Below are positions 16,597-25,212 of a stretch of 64,000 bases of DNA, one piece after another. Source of the DNA: CAZCEC01 sp964497615. GTDB taxonomy: Bacteria; Chloroflexota; Anaerolineae; Anaerolineales; UBA6663. The translations under genes were made by a program, and so were the position numbers. The stretch is taken from the NCBI GenBank assembly GCA_964497615.1, contig CAZCEC010000009.1, forward strand, positions 59,392 through 123,391, given 5' to 3'. The first letter of the stretch is position 1, and each line of letters opens with the position of its first letter. The notes below the pieces were generated by a model. That model saw nothing but the letters and a program-made list of their open reading frames with translations, did no database searches and was not told where the DNA came from.

Positions 16597-17739
16597 GTGC
16601 CCATCAGCGGCACCCTGGCCTACATCAATGGCCGCAACGCCTGGGTAATGCGCGGCAACTCCGGCCAGCGCCTGCCCCTCACCACCTCCGGCGACCTGGA
16701 CGGCTTCGTGTTCGAGCTTTCGCCCGACGGGCAATGGCTGCTCTTCTCGCGCGAGGCGCCGCCCACCAGCACGGCCCAGTTCAACACCCTCTGGGTCGTG
16801 TCCACCGTCCCCATCTCCACCACGCGCAGCCCCACGCGCACGGCGGCGGCGCCCCTCACCCTGCCCATCAGCAATGTGCTCTACGCCGAGTGGTCGCCCA
16901 TCACGCCGCGCACCTTTGCGTTCACCACCGCCGAGCGCATCCCGCGGGCGCCCGGCTGGCAGGCCAATAACGACCTGTGGCTGGTGGGCTTCCGCCAGCA
17001 GTCCAGCCGCACGGTCCTGACCACCACGCGGCTGCTCGACAGCTCCGCGGGCGGCACCTACGGCTGGTGGGGCACCGGCTTCGCCTTTTCGCCCGCCGGC
17101 GACTCGCTGGCCTACGCCCGAGCCGACTCGATCGGCCTGATTGACTTCACCGTGCGCCCGCGCGTGCTCACCGCCACCGTCGTCATCTCCGAGCTGGTGC
17201 AGTTCACGCCCTATAACACCCACAGCGATTGGGCCTGGTACCCGGCCCTGCGCTGGGCGCCTAACGCGGAGATCATCTACACCATCACCCACGGCCCGCC
17301 CATCGGCCTGGAGGCCCCCGAGGACTCGCCCGCCTTCGACCTGGGCGCGCTCGCGGTGCCCGACGGCCTGCAATTCAACCTCATCCCCCGCGCCGGGATG
17401 TTCGCCAACCCCCTGCCCTCGCCCACCTTCACCCTGCCCAGCGGCGAGGTCGGCTACCGGGTGGCGTTTATGCAGGCCACCGACCCCAATAACTCGCCCT
17501 TCAGCAACTACCGCCTGGGCGTCATGGACCGCGACGGCAGCAACGTCCGCTTCATCTTTCCGCCTGAGGGCCAAGCCGGCCTGAGCACCAGCGAGGTCGA
17601 GTCGCTGGCCTGGTCGCCGCGCGGCGACCTGCTGGCCGTCGGCTATCGCGGCAACCTGTGGCTGGTCAACCCAGACACGGGCCTCACCCAGCAGATCACC
17701 GGCGATGGGCTGTACACCCGGCCGCGCTGGTCGCGCTGA
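16597..17739 (+). CDS. TolB-like beta-propeller protein (possibly the 3' part of the G5 lipoprotein gene)
   Basis: A 380-residue protein made of PD40/TolB-like blades, with repeated phrases such as FELSPDGQWLLFSRE, YAEWSPITPRTFAFT, FAFSPAGDSLAYAR, LRWAPNAEIIYTI and LAWSPRGDLLAVGYRGNLWLV. It has no signal peptide of its own, no visible ribosome site before the GTG at 16597, and lies in exactly the same frame as the G5 lipoprotein, separated by one TGA and four codons. As a separate cytoplasmic protein it would be unusual, whereas as the C-terminal half of an exported lipoprotein it makes sense. Confidence 0.7.
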   Translation: MPISGTLAYINGRNAWVMRGNSGQRLPLTTSGDLDGFVFELSPDGQWLLFSREAPPTSTAQFNTLWVVSTVPISTTRSPTRTAAAPLTLPISNVLYAEWSPITPRTFAFTTAERIPRAPGWQANNDLWLVGFRQQSSRTVLTTTRLLDSSAGGTYGWWGTGFAFSPAGDSLAYARADSIGLIDFTVRPRVLTATVVISELVQFTPYNTHSDWAWYPALRWAPNAEIIYTITHGPPIGLEAPEDSPAFDLGALAVPDGLQFNLIPRAGMFANPLPSPTFTLPSGEVGYRVAFMQATDPNNSPFSNYRLGVMDRDGSNVRFIFPPEGQAGLSTSEVESLAWSPRGDLLAVGYRGNLWLVNPDTGLTQQITGDGLYTRPRWSR

Positions 17740-17809
17740 CCCAGGCCATGTGCCCGCTGGCCGCGCCTGCCCGCCGCGCCGCACCTGATTGCGCGCCAGC
17801 CAGTCAAGC

Positions 17810-20800
17810 ATGAAGCGCCTTCTGTTTTTCCTTCATCTGTTGGCCGTGGCGGGTGCGCTGCTGGGCGCACTCGCGCTGGGCCATCAGTATCGGCGCGCCA
17901 CCTTTGGCACGGTCGCGGGCCTGCCCGACGCCGCGCTTGCCAACCGCCCCGCCTCCATCAGCGGCATCAACATTGCCCTTGAGCAATACCCTGATCCGAG
18001 CGCAATTCTGGCCCAGGTGGCGGGCATCCCCTGGCTGCGGCAAACCTTCCCCTGGGATGCGATGGAGCTTGAGCCGGGAACGTATGCGTGGGAATCGTGG
18101 GACCGCCTCGTGGAGGCGGCCGAGGCGGCCGGCCATGAGTTCATAGCCGTCCTCAACTACGCGCCGAGTTGGGCGCGTGAGAGCGGCAGCCGCACCACAC
18201 CACCCCGCTCCCCGGCGGACTTTGCGCGCTTCGTGGGTGCATTCGCGGCGCGTTATGGCGACCGCATAAACGTATATCAAATCTGGGACGAGCCTAACAT
18301 CCTGCTAGGCTGGGGCGGCCAAGCGCCCTCCGCCGCCGCCTATGCCGCCCTGCTCCAGGCCGCCCACACCGCCATCCACGCCGCCGACCCCACCGCCACC
18401 GTGCTGGCCGCCGCCCTGGCCCCCACCGTTGAGGCCGGGCCGGACAATTGGAGCGATCTGCGTTTCCTCCAGCAGCTTTACGATTTGGGCGCGGGACCGT
18501 ACTTCGACGGGGCGGCTGGCAAGCCCTACGGCTTCGATACCGGCCCCGCCGACCGGCTGGCTGACCCGGCCGTGCTCAACTTCTCGCGTTTCACTTTGCT
18601 GCGCCAGGTGATGGAGCGCAACGGCGACGGCGACAAGCTGTTGTGGGGCGGCAACTTTGGTTGGAACCGCGAACCCTCGCCCTGGGGGCACGTGTCCCCC
18701 AATGACCAGGTGGACTACACCATCGCCGCGCTCGACCGCGCCGAAAGCGAGTGGCCCTGGGCGGGCGTGCTCGCCCTGGAGACCCTTCAGCCTATCGTGC
18801 CCTCGGACGACCCGCGCTGGGGCTTCGCCCTGCTCAACTCAGACGGCTCGGCGACCGATCTGCTCATTGCCCTCCAACAGCGCGGTGCGGCCGCTTCCAC
18901 TGCCGTCGCTGGCAACTATGGTCCGCAGCACCCTGCCGCCGCTTATACCGGCGCGTGGCAGTTCTCCGATCTCGGCGCCGACATCCCCGAGGACTACGCC
19001 AACGCTTCAGTGGTGATTGCATTCCGGGGCGCGTCGCTGGGCCTGCGCATCCGGCAGGGCGACTACCGCGGCTATTTCTATGTCTCGGTGGACGGGCAGC
19101 CCGCCAACCGCCTCCCCGCCGATGCGCGCGGCGCGTATCTGGTCCTGACCGCCCCGGAGGAAAACGCGCCGCAAGTGTCCACCGTGCTCGTCGCCGAAGG
19201 GCTTGACCCGGCCCGCACCCACACCGCCGTCATCGTTCCCGAGCGTGGCTGGGGCCAATGGGCGCTGGCCGGCTTCTCCGTGGGCGGCCCGCCGCCAGAC
19301 CCCGCGTTCGGCTGGGGCTTCGCGGGGCTGGGCGTCTTCGCGTTGCTGGCGGGCCTGGGCGCGTGGTACTGGGGGCGCGGGCTGGGCTGGTCGTCGCTGG
19401 CGCGTCCCGTGCTATCGGCCTGGGACCGCCTCGGCGGCCTCGGCCAGATCGCGCTGGCGGCCGCGGCGGGCGGATTGCTCTACGTCACTTCCTGGCTCAC
19501 CTGGGGCAATGATCTGGTCGCCGTCTCGCGCCGCTTTGGCGATACCGTACCGATCGCGCTCACTGCCCTCACCGCGGGCCTGTTCTACTTCTCGCCGTCA
19601 CTGGTGCTGGCCCTGGCGGCGCTGGCGGCGCTCTTCCTTATAATCTACCTGCGCCCCGACCTTGGCCTGGCGCTCACGGCGCTGTTCATCCCGTTCTTCC
19701 TCCAATACCGGCTCCTGTGGCAGCGCGGCTTCTCCATGGTCGAGGTCTGCACCCTGCTGACGCTCGGCGCGTGGCTGCTGCGCGCCGCCCGCCCGCTGCT
19801 GGCGCGGCTGGCGCGGCCGCGGGCGGCCACGGCCTCGTCCGTTGAGCCGTCGCCCCCGCCGTTGAGCCCCTCGTTGCCTGGCGTCCTCGCCACCTGGACT
19901 CGGTTCTCCGGCCTCGATTGGGCGGTGACGGCCTACCTCATCATTGCCACCCTGAGCACGGTCTTTGCCGATCTGCTGCCCGTGGCCCTGCGCGAATACC
20001 GTCTCGTGCTGCTGGAGCCGGCGGTTTTCTACTTCCTCCTGCGCGGCGTGGACCTGGACCGGGCCGCCCTGTGGCGCATCGTGAACTGCTTCCTGCTGGG
20101 CGCGGTGGCGGTGGCCCTGGTGGGCGTGTATCAATTCGCTACCGGCACCGACCTGATCACCGCCGAAGAGGGCCTGGCCCGCATCCGCAGCGTGTACGGG
20201 TCGCCCAACAACCTGGCCCTGTATCTGGGCCGCGCGGTGCCTGTCGCCGCCGCCGCGATGCTGATCGGCACCGGCAAGTGGCGGCGCTGGGCCTATGGCG
20301 CGGCGCTGGTGGTGATGCTGGCCGCGGCGGCGCTCACCTTCTCCAAGGGCGCGCTGTTGCTAGGACTGCCGGCCGGGCTGGCGGTCGTCCTGATCGGCTG
20401 GCTGGGGCGGCGCGGCTGGTGGCTGGTGGGCGGCGGCGCGGCGGCGGGCGTGGCGGCCTTGCCGCTGCTGGCCCGTGTGCCGCGCTTCGCCGGCCTGCTG
20501 GACTTCTCCAGCGGCACCACCTTCTTCCGGGTCAAGCTGTGGGTCTCGGCCTGGCGCATGTTCCGCGATCACCCGCTCCTGGGCGTTGGGCCAGACAATT
20601 TCCTCTACCAATATCGCAGCCGCTACATCCTCCCCGAGGCCTGGCAGGAACCCAATCTCTCGCACCCCCACAACCTGGCGTTGGACTTCCTCAGCCGCCT
20701 GGGCCTCCTGGGATTGGCAGTCGGGCTGTGGCTCGTGATGGGATTCTGGCGCGCCGCCTTCAGCGCCTTCCGGAGGCTCGCCCGCCCAGCCGCCACTACG

Positions 20801-20983
20801 CGCCTCGCCCCCGCCGAGCGCCGCTCCCTGCTGGCGCTCACCGTGGGCCTGATGGGCCTGATCGCCGCGATGCTGGCCCACGGCCTCGTGGATCATGGCC
20901 TGTTCCTCGTGGACTTGTCTTTTGCGTTTTTCCTGGCCCTGGCCGCCATCCAGCACCTCCACCGCCTGGCCGCTGAAGCCTGA
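17810..20983 (+). CDS. Glycosidase-O-antigen ligase/polymerase fusion protein
   Basis: A 1057-residue two-part protein. After an N-terminal membrane anchor (MKRLLFFLHLLAVAGALLGALALG), residues ~40-370 resemble a GH5/GH39-like TIM barrel: FPWDAMELEPGTYAWESWDRLVEAA, VLNYAPSWA, and YQIWDEPNILLGW with the acid/base Glu in WDEPN. Residues ~380-490 form a beta-sandwich-like spacer. From ~500 to the end there are many membrane segments and a Wzy/WaaL signature (LDFSSGTTFFRVKLWVSAWRMFRDHPLLGVGPDNFLYQYRSRY, then HPHNLALDFLSRLGLLGL). It probably acts outside the cytoplasm on polymerised sugar chains. The ATG at 17810 was chosen because the signal anchor starts there. Confidence 0.8.
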   Translation: MKRLLFFLHLLAVAGALLGALALGHQYRRATFGTVAGLPDAALANRPASISGINIALEQYPDPSAILAQVAGIPWLRQTFPWDAMELEPGTYAWESWDRLVEAAEAAGHEFIAVLNYAPSWARESGSRTTPPRSPADFARFVGAFAARYGDRINVYQIWDEPNILLGWGGQAPSAAAYAALLQAAHTAIHAADPTATVLAAALAPTVEAGPDNWSDLRFLQQLYDLGAGPYFDGAAGKPYGFDTGPADRLADPAVLNFSRFTLLRQVMERNGDGDKLLWGGNFGWNREPSPWGHVSPNDQVDYTIAALDRAESEWPWAGVLALETLQPIVPSDDPRWGFALLNSDGSATDLLIALQQRGAAASTAVAGNYGPQHPAAAYTGAWQFSDLGADIPEDYANASVVIAFRGASLGLRIRQGDYRGYFYVSVDGQPANRLPADARGAYLVLTAPEENAPQVSTVLVAEGLDPARTHTAVIVPERGWGQWALAGFSVGGPPPDPAFGWGFAGLGVFALLAGLGAWYWGRGLGWSSLARPVLSAWDRLGGLGQIALAAAAGGLLYVTSWLTWGNDLVAVSRRFGDTVPIALTALTAGLFYFSPSLVLALAALAALFLIIYLRPDLGLALTALFIPFFLQYRLLWQRGFSMVEVCTLLTLGAWLLRAARPLLARLARPRAATASSVEPSPPPLSPSLPGVLATWTRFSGLDWAVTAYLIIATLSTVFADLLPVALREYRLVLLEPAVFYFLLRGVDLDRAALWRIVNCFLLGAVAVALVGVYQFATGTDLITAEEGLARIRSVYGSPNNLALYLGRAVPVAAAAMLIGTGKWRRWAYGAALVVMLAAAALTFSKGALLLGLPAGLAVVLIGWLGRRGWWLVGGGAAAGVAALPLLARVPRFAGLLDFSSGTTFFRVKLWVSAWRMFRDHPLLGVGPDNFLYQYRSRYILPEAWQEPNLSHPHNLALDFLSRLGLLGLAVGLWLVMGFWRAAFSAFRRLARPAATTRLAPAERRSLLALTVGLMGLIAAMLAHGLVDHGLFLVDLSFAFFLALAAIQHLHRLAAEA

Positions 20984-20997
20984 GCCGCGCTCCCTGT

Positions 20998-21005
20998 GTT
21001 ACAAT
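20998..21005 (+). promoter_or_regulatory. Extended -10 promoter candidate for UDP-xylose synthase
   Basis: TACAAT at 21000-21005 is preceded by a TG of extended -10 type. No good -35 is visible. Transcription would start near 21012, with an AAGGA and then the ATG at 21056. Confidence 0.4.
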
Positions 21006-21055
21006 CCGCCCGCTAGGCACGGCACCATCTCGGTCACCACAAGGAACACTCGATC

Positions 21056-22009
21056 ATGCGCATTCTCATCACGGGGGGCGCGGGCTTCATCGGCTCGCAC
21101 CTCTGCGACCGCCTGCTGGCCGACGGCCACAACGTCGTGGCGATGGACAACCTCATCACCGGCAGCACCCGCAACATTCAGCATTTGGCTGGCCGCGACG
21201 ACTTCACCTTCATCAAGCACAACGTCTCCAACTATATCTACCTGGAAGGGCCGCTGGACGCCGTGCTGCACTTCGCCTCGCCCGCCAGCCCCTCGCAGAC
21301 CGCCGCCACCAGCTATCTGCAACTGCCCATCCAGACGCTCAAGGTGGGCGCGCTGGGCACGCACAACGCGCTGGGCGTGGCCAAGGCCAAGGGCGCGCGC
21401 TTCCTGCTGGCCTCCACTTCCGAAATCTATGGCGATCCCCTGGAGCATCCACAGACGGAAAGCTACTGGGGCCACGTGGATCCGGTCGGCCCGCGCTCCG
21501 TCTACGATGAGGCCAAGCGCTTCGCCGAAGCCATCACCATGGCCTACCACCGCACGCATAACGTGGATACGCGGATCGTGCGCATCTTCAACACCTATGG
21601 CCCGCGCATGCAGCTTGACGATGGCCGGGTGGTCCCGAACTTCGTCGGCCAGGCCATCCGCGGCGAGCCACTCACCGTCTATGGCGATGGCTCGCAGACC
21701 CGCAGCTTCTGCTATGTGGCCGATCTGGTGGAGGGCCTGGTCCGGCTGCTGCACTCGGACGAGCACCTGCCCGTCAACATTGGCAACCCCAACGAAGTCA
21801 CCATCCGCGAGTTCGCCGAGGTCATCAACCGCATCACCGGCAACTCGGCCGGCATCCAGGTGATGCCCTCCGGCCGGACCCAGGGCGACCCGCAGCGCCG
21901 CCGCCCCGACATCGCCAAAGCCCGGCAAGTGCTGGGCTGGGAGCCGGCCACCGCGCTGGAAGACGGCCTCCAGCACACCATCGCCTACTTCCGGCAGGTG
22001 ATCGCCTAG
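21056..22009 (+). CDS. UDP-glucuronate decarboxylase (UDP-xylose synthase), SDR family
   Basis: A 317-residue extended short-chain dehydrogenase. The NAD-binding glycine motif GGAGFIGSH is at residues 7-15. The catalytic region has LASTSEIYGDP (118-128) and YDEAK with Tyr150 and Lys154. The family-typical PRSVYDEAKRFAEA, RIFNTYGPRM and YGDGSQTRSFCYV match UXS-type enzymes that make UDP-xylose from UDP-glucuronate. It sits between two polymerase/ligase-like genes and probably supplies a sugar nucleotide for this exopolysaccharide. UDP-glucose 4-epimerase-like activity is less likely given the sequence phrases. Confidence 0.9.
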   Translation: MRILITGGAGFIGSHLCDRLLADGHNVVAMDNLITGSTRNIQHLAGRDDFTFIKHNVSNYIYLEGPLDAVLHFASPASPSQTAATSYLQLPIQTLKVGALGTHNALGVAKAKGARFLLASTSEIYGDPLEHPQTESYWGHVDPVGPRSVYDEAKRFAEAITMAYHRTHNVDTRIVRIFNTYGPRMQLDDGRVVPNFVGQAIRGEPLTVYGDGSQTRSFCYVADLVEGLVRLLHSDEHLPVNIGNPNEVTIREFAEVINRITGNSAGIQVMPSGRTQGDPQRRRPDIAKARQVLGWEPATALEDGLQHTIAYFRQVIA

Positions 22010-22014
22010 CGGCC

Positions 22015-23448
22015 ATGCTTACGCCCGCCCTCGCCCGCCCGGCGCGCCTGCTCACACCGCCCCAGCGGTTCGCACTGCTGTGGGCGGCGCTGGCGGTCGG
22101 GTCAAGCCTGTTGGTGGCGGGCCTGCCCCTCAGCCTCAGCGTGCCCCTACTGGCGGGCGCACTGGCCGTGGGGCTCTCCCTGTGGGAGCCCGTTGCCGGG
22201 TTGGGACTGGCGATGTTGCTTGGCCCCGCCCGCGCCTATCTCAGCACCGCCTTTCCGGGCTTTCCCAGCGACGCCGGCCAAGTCTTCTTTGCCCTGGCCC
22301 TCGCCGGCTGGCTGGCCCGCGGCCTGGCCCTCCGCCGCCTGTCCCTGCCAACCGACCGATTGCTCCTGCCACTGGGTCTCTATCTGGGCGCTGGTCTCCT
22401 CTCGCTGACCGCCGCCGTCTCCCTGGAGGAGGGCCTCAAGGAACTCATCAAATGGGCCGAGGTTGGGGTGGCCATTGTCATCCTGCTATCGGAGGCACAG
22501 CGCGGGCGCGGGCGCGCCATTGTGGCCGCCGTGCTGCTGGCTGGGCTGGCGCAGGCTGCGCTGGGGGTGTGGCAGTTTCAGTTCCGGGGCGAGGGCCCGG
22601 AGCACTTTCGCCTCGCCAGCGGCCAGTACCGCGCCTATGGCACCTTCGAGCAGCCGAATCCCTTCGGAGGCTTCCTGGGCCTGCTGTGGCCGGTCGCGGC
22701 GGGGCTGGCCGCGGGCTGGCTGCTGCGTTCAGCCCGCCCACTTGCCGCCGCGCTGCCCTTTGGCCTGGCCGCCGCCCTGCTGGGGCTGGGCCTGGTGGTG
22801 TCGTTCTCGCGCGGCGCGTGGCTGGGGGCGGCGGCAGCGGGGCTGGCCCTGGCGGTGCGCCTCCCCCGCCGTTTGTGGATGGGTCTAGGACTGGTGGGCG
22901 TGGCTGGGGTCGCAGGCTGGCTGCTGCTGCGGGCCGGGCTGGTGCCGGGCAGCATCGCCGCGCGCCTGGGCGACCTGAGCGAATTCGCCACCGTGGCCGA
23001 TGTGCGCGGCGCCAACATCAATGACGCGAATTTCGCCATCATCGAGCGGCTGGCCCACTGGCAGGCGGCGGACGCGATGGCGCGCGAGCACGTGTGGCTG
23101 GGCGTTGGGCTGGGCAACTATGGACCGGTCTATGCCCAATATGCTCTGCTCAACTGGCCCAACGCCCTGGGGCACGCGCACATGATATATTTGAACGTGC
23201 TGGCCGAAACCGGCGTGGTGGGTCTGTTGGCCTACCTGCTCTTCTGGGGCAGTGTGGTGGCCGCCACCCTGCGCATGATCGCGCGGCGCAGTGGCCCGGC
23301 GCGCGGGCTGGCCCTGGGCCTGCTGGGCGCGTGGACCCACTTGAGCGTCCATCAACTCGTGGACAATTTGTACGTCAACAACATTCACTTCACGCTGGCG
23401 GCGCTGCTGGCGCTGCTGGTGTGGCTCAAACAGGAAGGCGCTGCGTAG
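22015..23448 (+). CDS. O-antigen ligase/polymerase-like membrane protein
   Basis: A 477-residue polytopic protein of the Wzy/WaaL (O-antigen ligase) type. It has about ten membrane segments and a large extracytoplasmic loop with the family features FEQPNPFGGFLGLLWP, VSFSRGAWLG, and WLGVGLGNYGPVYAQYALLNWPNALGHAHMIYLNVLAETGVVGLLAYLLF. It would join or polymerise lipid-linked glycans outside the membrane. It begins 6 bp after the UDP-xylose synthase stop and belongs to the same operon. Confidence 0.85.
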   Translation: MLTPALARPARLLTPPQRFALLWAALAVGSSLLVAGLPLSLSVPLLAGALAVGLSLWEPVAGLGLAMLLGPARAYLSTAFPGFPSDAGQVFFALALAGWLARGLALRRLSLPTDRLLLPLGLYLGAGLLSLTAAVSLEEGLKELIKWAEVGVAIVILLSEAQRGRGRAIVAAVLLAGLAQAALGVWQFQFRGEGPEHFRLASGQYRAYGTFEQPNPFGGFLGLLWPVAAGLAAGWLLRSARPLAAALPFGLAAALLGLGLVVSFSRGAWLGAAAAGLALAVRLPRRLWMGLGLVGVAGVAGWLLLRAGLVPGSIAARLGDLSEFATVADVRGANINDANFAIIERLAHWQAADAMAREHVWLGVGLGNYGPVYAQYALLNWPNALGHAHMIYLNVLAETGVVGLLAYLLFWGSVVAATLRMIARRSGPARGLALGLLGAWTHLSVHQLVDNLYVNNIHFTLAALLALLVWLKQEGAA

Positions 23449-23460
23449 CCGCCCGTCGCC

Positions 23461-23937
23461 ATGTCCAAAATCATGTCCTTCGCCCGCGCGAACCGCAAGG
23501 AAGGCAAACGGTTCGCCAAATTCATGGTGGTCGGCGCGATTGGCTTCGTCGTCGATGCCGCGGTTTTTAACCTCTGCGCGCACCTGCTGCACCTGCCGCA
23601 GATCATCGCGCAGACCTTCTCGTTTGCCGCCGCGATCGTCAGCAACTTCACCTGGAACCGCTATTGGACCTACCCGGACAGCCGCAGCAAACCCATCCGC
23701 CGGCAGTTGGTGCAGTTCACTGTTGTCAACCTGATCGGCTACGGCATCCGCACGGTGGTCTTCACCCTGGTCGGCGGGCCGTATCTCCGGCTTGTCACGG
23801 CGCAGCGCCTTGTGCCGCTGGAGGGCGACCTGGTTAAGGTCATTGCCGGCAACCTCACCCTGGGTACCGCCGTGGTAACGGTGCTGCTATGGAACTTCTT
23901 CGTCAACCGCTTTTGGACGTATAACGACGTTAGTTGA
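23461..23937 (+). CDS. GtrA-family membrane protein
   Basis: A 158-residue protein with about four membrane segments and the GtrA signature: FAKFMVVGAIGFVVDAAVFNL, IIAQTFSFAAAIVSNFTWNRYWTYPDS, and VVTVLLWNFFVNRFWTY. GtrA proteins are linked to moving polyprenyl-phosphate-linked sugars across the membrane. It lies 12 bp after the polymerase and 7 bp before the GT4 gene. Confidence 0.88.
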   Translation: MSKIMSFARANRKEGKRFAKFMVVGAIGFVVDAAVFNLCAHLLHLPQIIAQTFSFAAAIVSNFTWNRYWTYPDSRSKPIRRQLVQFTVVNLIGYGIRTVVFTLVGGPYLRLVTAQRLVPLEGDLVKVIAGNLTLGTAVVTVLLWNFFVNRFWTYNDVS

Positions 23938-23944
23938 GGCGCGC

Positions 23945-25108
23945 ATGGCCCTGCGAATCGGCCTCGACGTCACCTCAGCCGTGCGCCAGGGCGCCGGCAT
24001 CGGCCGCATCACGCGCGAACTGCTCCGCGCCCTGACCCCGCTCGACCCAACCAATCACTACCGGCTGCTGTACGCTGCCCCGCTCGGCGCCGCCAACATC
24101 CCCCTCCCGCCCCTCGGCCCGAACTTCGCCCTCCGCCGCCTGCCCTTTGACGACATCTGGCTGGCGCGGCTGTGGCATCGCGCCCAACTGCCCCTGCCCG
24201 TCAACTGGCTCACCGGCCCATTGGACCTCTTCCACGCCCCGGACTTCACCCTGCCGCCCACACTGCCCAGCACGCGCACCCTGCTTACCGTTCACGACCT
24301 GTCGTTCATCCACGACCCCGAGGCCGCCATGCCTGTGCTGCGCGCCTACCTCAACCGCGTGGTGCCGCGCTCGGTGGCCCGCGCCCACCACGTCCTGGCC
24401 GACTCGCAGGCCACGCGCGCCGACGTCATCGCGCAGTTCGGCGTCGCCCCAGACAAGGTGTCTGTGCTCTACAGCGGCGTCAACCCGGTCTTCCAGCCGA
24501 TGCGCGACCCGGCCGTCCTGGACGCCGTGCGCGCCCGCTACCACCTGGGCGCGTCGCCCTTTGTGCTGGCGGTCGGCACGCTGCAGCCGCGCAAGAACTA
24601 CGCCCGCCTCATCCAGGCCGTGGCCCGCCAGCCCGACCCGGCCCTGCGGCTCGTCATCGTCGGCGGCAAGGGCTGGATGTACGACGCCATCTTTGCCCAG
24701 GTGGTCGAGAGCGGCATGCAAGCCCGCGTGACCTTTGCTGGTTTCGCCGCCGACGAGGACCTGCCCGCCCTATACTCGGCCGCCCGCGTCGTCGCCTATG
24801 TCTCCACCTACGAGGGCTTTGGCCTGCCCATCCTGGAGGGCTTTGCGTGCGGCACGCCGGTCGTCACGTCCAACGTTTCGTGCATGCCGGAGGTCGCGGG
24901 CGGCGCTGCGCTGCTGGCCTCGCCCACCGATGTAGACGAGCTGGCGGCCGCGCTGCATCAGGCGGCGACCGATGAGGGCTTGCGCGCCAGCCTGATCGCC
25001 CGCGGCCAGGCGCGCGCCCGCGCGTTTACCTGGGACCGGGCCGCCCGGCAACTCCTCGACACCTACACGGCCCTCGCCGCCGGCCACGCGCCGCCCCGCG
25101 GGGTTTGA
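23945..25108 (+). CDS. GT4-family glycosyltransferase
   Basis: A 387-residue GT-B glycosyltransferase of family 4 (often annotated mannosyltransferase). The acceptor half begins GLDVTSAVRQGAGIGRITRELLRAL with HDLSFIHDPEAA. The donor half has FVLAVGTLQPRKNYARLIQAVA, LVIVGGKGWMYD, VTFAGFAADEDLPALYSAARVVAYVSTYEGFGLPILEGFACGTPVVTSNVSCMPEVAG, including the E-x7-E motif. Last gene of the exopolysaccharide run. Donor and acceptor are unknown. Confidence 0.9.
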   Translation: MALRIGLDVTSAVRQGAGIGRITRELLRALTPLDPTNHYRLLYAAPLGAANIPLPPLGPNFALRRLPFDDIWLARLWHRAQLPLPVNWLTGPLDLFHAPDFTLPPTLPSTRTLLTVHDLSFIHDPEAAMPVLRAYLNRVVPRSVARAHHVLADSQATRADVIAQFGVAPDKVSVLYSGVNPVFQPMRDPAVLDAVRARYHLGASPFVLAVGTLQPRKNYARLIQAVARQPDPALRLVIVGGKGWMYDAIFAQVVESGMQARVTFAGFAADEDLPALYSAARVVAYVSTYEGFGLPILEGFACGTPVVTSNVSCMPEVAGGAALLASPTDVDELAAALHQAATDEGLRASLIARGQARARAFTWDRAARQLLDTYTALAAGHAPPRGV

Positions 25109-25121
25109 CGGGTGCGCCGCG

Positions 25122-25149
25122 TTGACTCCGGAGCAGAAAAGCCTACAAT
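25122..25149 (+). promoter_or_regulatory. Near-consensus promoter for the Lys-rich coiled-coil gene
   Basis: TTGACT at 25122-25127 and TACAAT at 25144-25149 are 16 bp apart, 14 bp after the glycosyltransferase stop. Transcription would start near 25156, and GAGGAA lies just before the ATG at 25213. Confidence 0.65.
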
Positions 25150-25212
25150 TGCGCCCGAACCGTCGCTGGAGGGCGCATCCCTGCCGCTGGACACCAACCA
25201 TAGAGGAACATC

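Noticed and set aside
16018..17811. Minus-strand ORF (597 codons) opposite the G5 and propeller genes
   Set aside because: Ala/Gly/Arg/His-rich shadow with no protein-like pattern. The plus strand has recognisable domains.
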